From Salinibaculum litoreum (GTDB lineage: Archaea; Halobacteriota; Halobacteria; Halobacteriales; Haloarculaceae), in contig CP046866.1 in the NCBI GenBank assembly GCA_009789175.1, positions 1,240,001 through 1,304,000 of the forward strand: 64,000 nucleotides of DNA, given 5' to 3'. The notes beneath the pieces were generated by a model. The model was given only the letters and a program-made list of their open reading frames with translations. It was not told the DNA's origin and ran no database searches. The position numbers and the translations under genes were made by a program. The number at the start of each line of letters is the position of its first letter. Within the stretch, counting starts at the first letter, position 1. This document shows positions 58,460-64,000 of the stretch, piece after piece.

Positions 58460-59866
58460 ATGCGACTGGCAAAAAAGTCGATACTATATTTCGTCGCCGA
58501 GCTCGGGACATCTCTGGTCGGCTTTCTGGCGACGCTGTACTTTGCGCGGATACTCGGTGCCGGCCCACTGGGACAGTACTTCCTCGTGGTCGCACTCGTC
58601 GGTTGGCTGAAAATCCCGAGCAACGGTATCGCCTCGGCCATCAACAAGCGCGTCAGTGAGGGTGGCGAGGATAGCGACCTCCTTTCGACGGGTGTCTTGC
58701 TCGGGATGGCTTACGGCGGCGTGGTCGCCGTGGCCGTCTTTCTCGCCGGCCAGTTCGTCGACGACTACGTCGGCGCCGAGGTCAGCATCCTCGTTGCGCT
58801 GTTGCTTTTCATCACTATCGTCTTCAACACCGTCGAGCAGGGATTGCTCGGCCAGAAGAAGGTCGCGACCGCCGGCATTCTGCGAACCGGTGACCGCATC
58901 GCCCGCGTGGTCACACAGGTCGCACTCGTCACGGCAGGATACACCGTGGTCGCGCTGGTGGGAGGACACGCATTCGCTGCCATCGCCTCGGCGTTCGTCG
59001 GATTGGTCATCTTCAGGTTCCGTCCGAAGATGCCCGATAAGGAGCGAATCCGGAGCATCCTCGATTACGGCCGGTACTCCTGGCTGGGCAATATGAAATC
59101 GAAGACCTTCGGCTGGATGGACACCCTGGTGCTTGGCCTGTTTGTCTCCTCGGGGCTCATCGGTATCTATGAGGTCTCCTGGCGGCTGGCCTCGATTCTC
59201 ATCCTCGTGAGTAATGCCGTCGAAAACACCCTGTTCCCAGAGATAAGTGACGTGGCGACAGACGGCAAACACGACGAAATCCAGGACCTGCTCTCGGAAG
59301 CACTGTTCTATGCTGGCATCTTCGTCATTCCCGGGCTCTTCGGTACGCTCGCACTCGGTGAGCGCATCCTTCGCATCTACGGCCCGGAGTTCGTCAAAGG
59401 TGCGCCGATTCTTGTGTTGCTCGTCTTCGCACGGACGGTGAACGTCTACGAGATGCAGTTTCTCAACGTCATCAACGGCATCGACCGGCCGGACGTAGCC
59501 TTCCGCATCAACGTCGTCTTCATCGCCACCAACGTCGGGTTGAACATGCTACTTGTCTGGCAGTTCGGCTGGGTTGGGGCTGCCGTGGCGACGATTGTCT
59601 CGTCCGCAGTGATTTTGCTCCTCAGCTACCAGGCGATAGATGACCTCATCGGCGCGCCGACGCTCCCGCTGGGTGGTATCGGCCAGCAGATACTCGCAGC
59701 CACAGCGATGGCAGCCACAGTGCTCGTCACGCAGGAACTGCTCCCGGTACAGAACATGTACGTCACGGTCGGACTGGTCTGCTTCGGTGCGGCCGTCTAC
59801 GGAGCTGTACTATTTGGCTTGTCGGCACGCGTCCGTACGAAGGTCCGGTCGCTGGCCGCCGCTTGA
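58460..59866 (+). CDS. Polysaccharide flippase (Wzx/MVF type)
   Basis: This 468-residue protein has about 14 transmembrane helices and the opening Y-F-V-A-E-L-G-T-S-L-V-G-F-L-A-T-L of polysaccharide-export flippases. It probably flips the lipid-linked glycan out so AglB can transfer it. It starts 30 bases after the sulfatase gene. Confidence 0.88.
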   Translation: MRLAKKSILYFVAELGTSLVGFLATLYFARILGAGPLGQYFLVVALVGWLKIPSNGIASAINKRVSEGGEDSDLLSTGVLLGMAYGGVVAVAVFLAGQFVDDYVGAEVSILVALLLFITIVFNTVEQGLLGQKKVATAGILRTGDRIARVVTQVALVTAGYTVVALVGGHAFAAIASAFVGLVIFRFRPKMPDKERIRSILDYGRYSWLGNMKSKTFGWMDTLVLGLFVSSGLIGIYEVSWRLASILILVSNAVENTLFPEISDVATDGKHDEIQDLLSEALFYAGIFVIPGLFGTLALGERILRIYGPEFVKGAPILVLLVFARTVNVYEMQFLNVINGIDRPDVAFRINVVFIATNVGLNMLLVWQFGWVGAAVATIVSSAVILLLSYQAIDDLIGAPTLPLGGIGQQILAATAMAATVLVTQELLPVQNMYVTVGLVCFGAAVYGAVLFGLSARVRTKVRSLAAA

Positions 59867-59885
59867 GCGACAGTCCCCAACCACA

Positions 59886-59898
59886 GGATTTGTATCCC
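59886..59898 (+). promoter_or_regulatory. Promoter of sat-cysC
   Basis: GGATTTGTATCCC lies about 30 bases before the ATG at 59924. This favours that start over an ATG 15 bases earlier, and a leaderless or nearly leaderless mRNA. Confidence 0.5.
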
Positions 59899-59923
59899 AT
59901 GGCCGGCGATGGGAGGGCAACGA

Positions 59924-61075
59924 ATGTTATCACCGCACGGCAACGACCTCGTGGACCGCTGTCTCTCTGCGGACAGGAGCGAGCAGGTCCGCGCCGATTT
60001 CGACCAGTTTGTGACGGTCACACTGGACCGAACGCTGCTTTTCGACTTCGCCAACCTCGCTCGGGGGGTCTACAGTCCACTCAGGGGCTTCATGTCCCGC
60101 AACGACTTCCTGAAAGTCGTCAACGACCTCACGCTCGAAAACGGCGTCACCTGGCCGCTACCGGTCGTCCTCGACATCGACACGGAACTGGCAGACCAGA
60201 TGGAACCCGGCGACCGTATCGGTCTCCGTCGACCCGATGGGGAACCGGTCGGCGTCATGGATGTCGACAGTGTCTATCGCTACAACGAGACCGAGACCTG
60301 TGAACAACTGTTTGGGACCACCGACGACGACCACCCCGGCGTGAGATTGCTCGCCGATAAGGAACCCTTCTTCGTCGGCGGCCCAATCAAGGCGTTTCCC
60401 GACGCAATCCCGCGGAACGGAGCTCACGACATCTCTCCCCGTGAAGCACGTGTCCTCTTCAAGAAGAAAGGCTGGGACTCCGTCGTCGGATTTCAGACCC
60501 GGAACGTCCCACACCGGGCTCACGAGTATCTCCAGAAATCGGCACTCGAACACGTCGATGGCCTCTTCATCCAGCCGAAAATCGGCGAGAAAAAGCCCGG
60601 CGATTACACGAACGACGCCATCATCGAGGGCTACGAGACCCTCGTCGAGCACTACTACCCCACCGAGATGGTCGCCCTCTCGATGTTCAAATCCCGGATG
60701 TGGTACGCGGGGCCGCGTGAGGCAGTCTTCGACTCCATCGTCCGCAAGAACTTCGGCTGTACGCACTTCATCATCGGCCGCGACCACGCCGGCGTGGGCA
60801 ACTACTACGGCGACTTCGAGGCACAGGAGCTGTTCGCCGCCGTCGGCGACATCGGTATCGAGCCGTTGTACTATCACTATGCCTTCTACTGTACGGTCTG
60901 TGATGGCATCGTCTCCGAGAAAATCTGCCCTCACGACGACGAGTATCACATGGAACCAAGCGGCACGAAACTCCGGGGGATGCTCGGTGACGACGATACC
61001 CCGCCTGCCGAGTTGATGCGGCCGGAGGTTGCCGAAACTGTATTGAATCTAGACGGGGTATTCGTGGAGGAATAA
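59924..61075 (+). CDS. sat: ATP sulfurylase
   Basis: This 383-residue enzyme makes APS from sulfate and ATP. Q-T-R-N-V-P-H-R-A-H-E (about residue 190) and I-G-R-D-H-A-G-V-G-N carry the ATP/sulfate site; a four-Cys/His zinc cluster (C-T-V-C-D ... C-P-H) lies toward the end. Start M-L-S-P-H-G fits the promoter. Its TAA overlaps the cysC ATG (TAATG). No reductive sulfate genes are nearby, so sulfation is the likely purpose. Confidence 0.95.
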   Translation: MLSPHGNDLVDRCLSADRSEQVRADFDQFVTVTLDRTLLFDFANLARGVYSPLRGFMSRNDFLKVVNDLTLENGVTWPLPVVLDIDTELADQMEPGDRIGLRRPDGEPVGVMDVDSVYRYNETETCEQLFGTTDDDHPGVRLLADKEPFFVGGPIKAFPDAIPRNGAHDISPREARVLFKKKGWDSVVGFQTRNVPHRAHEYLQKSALEHVDGLFIQPKIGEKKPGDYTNDAIIEGYETLVEHYYPTEMVALSMFKSRMWYAGPREAVFDSIVRKNFGCTHFIIGRDHAGVGNYYGDFEAQELFAAVGDIGIEPLYYHYAFYCTVCDGIVSEKICPHDDEYHMEPSGTKLRGMLGDDDTPPAELMRPEVAETVLNLDGVFVEE

Positions 61076-61695
61076 TGTTCACGCTCTGGTTCATGGGCCG
61101 TCCGGCCTCCGGGAAGTCGACGCTTGCCAGCCGCGTCGAGGACCAACTCGTCCAGTTGGACTATCCTGTCGAAAACCTCGACGGTGACGACATCCGCAAA
61201 CACCTCCACCCCGATTTGGGGTTCTCGCGGGAGGACCGCCGTACGAACAACCGCCGCACCGCCTATATCGCACAGTTGCTCAATCGCAACGACATCCCCG
61301 TCATCGTCGGGATGATTACCCCCTTCCGTGACTCCCAGGAGCAGGCCCGAGATATCATCGAGGAAGAGGGCAAGTTCGTTCTCGTCTATGTCAAATGTTC
61401 CGTCGAGACGGCGGCGGAACGTGACCCGAAAGACCTCTACGAGCAGGCTCGTGCGGGCAACATCGAGAAGTTCACCGGCGTCAACCATCCCTTCCAGGAG
61501 CCGCTGAACCCGGATATTGTCGTCGACAGCGAGGACCTCTCTGTTGAGGAAAGCGTCGAGCACGTATTGACCCGCCTCGACGAGATGGGCGTCCTGCAGG
61601 AACACCTAGACGAAGAGTACAGTTTCTCGCTCAGTCGTAGCGAAGAACAGGAAATCACCGACCGGCTGGAAAGTCTAGGTTATCTCGACGAGTAG
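61075..61695 (+). CDS. cysC: Adenylylsulfate kinase
   Basis: This is a 206-residue enzyme with P-loop G-R-P-A-S-G-K-S-T (residues 9-17), L-D-G-D-D-I-R and D-L-G-F-S-R-E-D-R-R-T-N-N-R-R. It phosphorylates APS to PAPS, the sulfate donor of sulfotransferases. A C-terminal extension of about 30 residues (E-Y-S-F-S-L-S-R-S-E-E-Q) ends D-R-L-E-S-L-G-Y-L-D-E, a tail shared with the sulfatase-fold proteins nearby and not part of the kinase core. Confidence 0.93.
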   Translation: MFTLWFMGRPASGKSTLASRVEDQLVQLDYPVENLDGDDIRKHLHPDLGFSREDRRTNNRRTAYIAQLLNRNDIPVIVGMITPFRDSQEQARDIIEEEGKFVLVYVKCSVETAAERDPKDLYEQARAGNIEKFTGVNHPFQEPLNPDIVVDSEDLSVEESVEHVLTRLDEMGVLQEHLDEEYSFSLSRSEEQEITDRLESLGYLDE

Positions 61696-61727
61696 CGGCT
61701 CTCAGCAGATCGATCGAAAGGAACTGT

Positions 61728-62600
61728 TCAGTTCAGGGGGCGACGTGTCTCTGCTTGTTCACGGAGCGCATCGAATCTCTCCGCATCCAGTCGGACCTGA
61801 CCGATACGGAACTTGCTAGAATCCGACCCGTGACAATCGGAGCCACCGGTATGGAGCAGGTCAAACTGGTCTGCGAGCGCCGCTGCATCCGAACAATCAA
61901 CGTCTGCGTAGTCGTTATCGGAAATCCCGCCGTACGGGTAGGGAACCTCGATGGCGTCCAGACCGGCCGCAGCGAGTTCCTCGACGATAGGTTCGATGTC
62001 GTCGGCCCGAACCCGGCCGGGGTGGGCCAGCGAGACGACACCGCCGGCGGCCTGAATCGCCTCGACGACAGTCGCCGCGGGGACGCGTTCCATCGAGACA
62101 AACGCTGCACCGTCAGCGCCCAAGTACTCGGCAAAGGCTTCGCCGACAGACCCGACGATACCGTCCTCTACTAGAATACCCGCGATGTGTGGCCGTCCGA
62201 GGATGCCATCCGCCGTGGCACGTATCTCCTCGTAGGAGCGGTCGAAGTCAGCCACGTCCTGCAGACGGTCGACCAGCCGGCGATTGCGCTGTCGCCTGTA
62301 GCTGCGGACTTCTTCGAGAACATCTTCGAGGCCGTGATCAGCCGGGTCGACATAGTAGCCCAGCAGTTCGACCTTCGTCTCCTGTACGTCGGCGCGAACC
62401 TCGACGCCGGTCACGAGTTCGAGGTCACCGTGGACGCTGGTGCGGCCGTCGAGATCGCCGGAAATCGTGTCGTGGTCAGTGACGGCGATAGCGTCCAGTC
62501 CGCGGTCCTGAGCCTGCTCGATGCGGTCAGTGACCGAGCAGGTCCCGTCGGAGGCGGTAGTGTGCATATGCAGGTCCGCGACTCCCTCACCGATGTCCAT
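61728..62600 (-). CDS. PHP-domain phosphoesterase
   Basis: This 290-residue protein has D-L-H-M-H-T-T-A-S-D-G at residues 9-19, A-V-T-D-H-D-T, and S-L-A-H-P-G-R plus G-G-S-D-C-H-G near the end. These are the metal ligands of PHP hydrolases. Relatives cleave phosphate monoesters such as histidinol phosphate or AMP/pAp. Degrading 3'-phosphoadenosine 5'-phosphate, the by-product of PAPS use, would suit this locus; that is a testable guess. Confidence 0.8.
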   Translation of the reverse strand: MDIGEGVADLHMHTTASDGTCSVTDRIEQAQDRGLDAIAVTDHDTISGDLDGRTSVHGDLELVTGVEVRADVQETKVELLGYYVDPADHGLEDVLEEVRSYRRQRNRRLVDRLQDVADFDRSYEEIRATADGILGRPHIAGILVEDGIVGSVGEAFAEYLGADGAAFVSMERVPAATVVEAIQAAGGVVSLAHPGRVRADDIEPIVEELAAAGLDAIEVPYPYGGISDNDYADVDCSDAAALADQFDLLHTGGSDCHGSDSSKFRIGQVRLDAERFDALREQAETRRPLN

Positions 62601-62682
62601 ATCCGAACAACGGTCAGGGCCTGCAAGAACACACCGGTTCTGTCTGGTGTTCGGACGTTGCTAGGGCCGTTGGGCTGGTCGC

Positions 62683-63945
62683 TCAGAGATAGCCGAGGTC
62701 TTCGAGATGACCGCGGGTCTCCTCGTCAACCTCGTCGGCAGTGACGTAACGCTGGTCGTCGTCACCGATGCGCGCTTGGAGGCGCTCGAAGTACTCCTCG
62801 GCCACCTCGGATTCGTCCTCGATGAGATTGCGCGCCTCGCCGGGGTCCTGTGCGATGTTGTAGAGTTCGACCGGTTCGAGGTCGCCGTTGGCCGTACAGA
62901 TGAGTTTGTACTCGTTCGAGCGCAACGAGACCAGTGAGTCCAGTTCGTTCCAGCCGAAGTCGTAGTTCTCGTTCATCCGGTGGGTGAGCTTGTTCTCCGA
63001 GGTCAACTGGCCGTGATACGTCTCGGAGTAGGCGAACTCGGGACGGTCTCCCTCCAGCAGCGGGATGCCGTCAGCGTCGGGCATGTCGACGCCAAGCACC
63101 TCGGCCAGCGTCGGCACGATATCTATCGTGCGGACCATCTCGTGGACATCCACATCGGGCACGTCCGGGCCGTTGACGAACAGCGGAACTCTGAGCAGGT
63201 TTTCGTAGAGCTGAACAGCGCGGAACTGCGAGCCGACGCGGTTGCCCTCGCTGTCGTAGACCCACGGGTAGCCGTGTTCGCCGGGCATCTTCGAGCCGTG
63301 GTCGCCGGTGACGACACTCACGTCGACCTCGACGAGGTCCTGGAGCAATTCGAGCTGTCGGGCAACGAAATCGGCCTCCTCGTAGTAGCGGCGCTTCTGT
63401 CGGCCGATGTACTGCTCGACGTTCTCGTAGACGTGGTTCTCGTCGAAGTCCGGGCGCTCGCGCTTGCCGAACTCCGAGCGCAGCGTGAAGTGCAAGTCGA
63501 AGATGTGCAAGAAGACGAAGTTGTCCTCGCCCTCGTGGTCGTGGAGCCAGTTGACCGCACGATTGACCAGCAGGTTCGCCGGCCCGAACTCCTGGCGGCC
63601 TTCGTCGCGGTCCTCGTACTCGACGACGTGCTCGAACGTGTCGAAGCCATCGTCGAGGTTCCCCGTCGGCAGCGGATAGCCGCCGACGAACGCTGCCGTG
63701 TTGTAGCCCTCCTCGGAGAGGCGTTCGGGCAGCGTCGTCGCTTCAGTGTGATAATCGATGAGCCAGCGGACGCCGTGATTGTAGGGGTTTTGCCCCGTCA
63801 GCATCGACGTATGGGACGGGCTCGTAAACGGTGCCTGTACCACGCAGGTATCGAAGTGGGCACCTGATTCGGCCTGTCGCTCGAAGAACCGATGCGTGCA
63901 CGCGTCGGGGCGCAGACAATCGACCGAGGCGAGGACGACGTTCAT
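62683..63945 (-). CDS. Sulfatase-family hydrolase
   Basis: This 420-residue protein has S-V-D-C-L-R-P-D near the start, A-P-F-T-S-P-S-H-T-S-M-L-T-G (a Thr/Ser where sulfatases have the formylglycine Cys), and V-T-G-D-H-G-S-K-M-P-G-E-H-G. It ends G-H-L-E-D-L-G-Y-L. Without the canonical Cys it may be a phosphohydrolase or phosphotransferase. The gene's upstream region runs to the window end; TTATAAATG abuts the ATG, odd for a TATA box and perhaps only AT-rich sequence. Confidence 0.82.
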   Translation of the reverse strand: MNVVLASVDCLRPDACTHRFFERQAESGAHFDTCVVQAPFTSPSHTSMLTGQNPYNHGVRWLIDYHTEATTLPERLSEEGYNTAAFVGGYPLPTGNLDDGFDTFEHVVEYEDRDEGRQEFGPANLLVNRAVNWLHDHEGEDNFVFLHIFDLHFTLRSEFGKRERPDFDENHVYENVEQYIGRQKRRYYEEADFVARQLELLQDLVEVDVSVVTGDHGSKMPGEHGYPWVYDSEGNRVGSQFRAVQLYENLLRVPLFVNGPDVPDVDVHEMVRTIDIVPTLAEVLGVDMPDADGIPLLEGDRPEFAYSETYHGQLTSENKLTHRMNENYDFGWNELDSLVSLRSNEYKLICTANGDLEPVELYNIAQDPGEARNLIEDESEVAEEYFERLQARIGDDDQRYVTADEVDEETRGHLEDLGYL

Positions 63946-64000
63946 TTATAAGTGAACAGACGCTACGCAGGTGTTCAATCTACCGGTTTGCCACCCGGAG

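Noticed and set aside
62980-63867. 295-residue open frame on the plus strand
   Set aside because: Antisense to the sulfatase-family gene; its Val/Leu/Glu repetition is a codon-bias artefact.

Overview
The window is haloarchaeal chromosome (class Halobacteria; genus not determined). Evidence: high GC with acidic proteins, a tRNA-Trp carrying a long intron, TATA boxes about 27 bases before leaderless starts, TFB and aIF2-beta genes, an AglB oligosaccharyltransferase and the haloarchaeal menaquinone genes.

Bases about 169-21127 are an integrated provirus. It uses the 3' end of tRNA-Trp (6-182): the last 16 bases (169-184) recur exactly at 21112-21127, just after a tyrosine integrase (19991-21049). 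Left to right it holds: (i) a rightward set of small zinc-finger and DNA-binding genes (252-1749), with two 10-base palindromes spaced 21 bases apart; (ii) a long leftward virion/packaging operon (12134 down to 1768) with many 1-4 base stop/start overlaps. This operon contains a packaging ATPase, two probable capsid proteins, small membrane proteins, Ser/Gly/Asp-rich proteins with a C-terminal hydrophobic anchor, and lower-GC probable spike genes. The layout fits the SH1/SNJ1 (sphaerolipovirus-like) group, but I assign this from order, sizes and ATPase motifs, not from a search; (iii) a rightward AbrB-like regulator and a second, catalytic-domain-only integrase; (iv) an accessory-cargo zone (13.7-18.7 kb) with a VapB/PIN toxin-antitoxin pair, a membrane PH-like protein, a low-GC PLD-like 470-residue protein (defence candidate), and a winged-helix gene split by an intact IS66-type element with an 8-base target duplication. 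Short copies of an integrase tail and of a repressor tail lie between the cargo genes; (v) a winged-helix repressor facing a compact early operon that ends in the integrase.

Bases 21.2-47 kb are mostly housekeeping: a pilin-like LamG protein, an SDR protein, two sensor kinases, menB-menA-menC-menE, an NRDE protein, a PEBP-like protein, an epimerase, an ABC exporter, a riboflavin-pathway reductase, thioredoxin reductase, TFB, aIF2-beta, purD and lysA-dapE. Bases 47.2-48.5 kb hold small conserved genes, including LURP-one, HEWD and CutA families.

Bases 48.6-63.9 kb are a surface-glycan locus: aglB overlapping a DUF368 (polyprenyl-phosphate transporter family) gene, a nucleotide-sugar epimerase, a glycosyltransferase, a flippase, ATP sulfurylase plus APS kinase (PAPS supply), a PHP phosphoesterase and four alkaline-phosphatase/sulfatase-fold proteins. 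These four and the APS kinase all end in a similar L-x-x-L-G-Y tail, which I consider worth study. Together they suggest N-glycosylation with sulfated (or phosphorylated) sugars.
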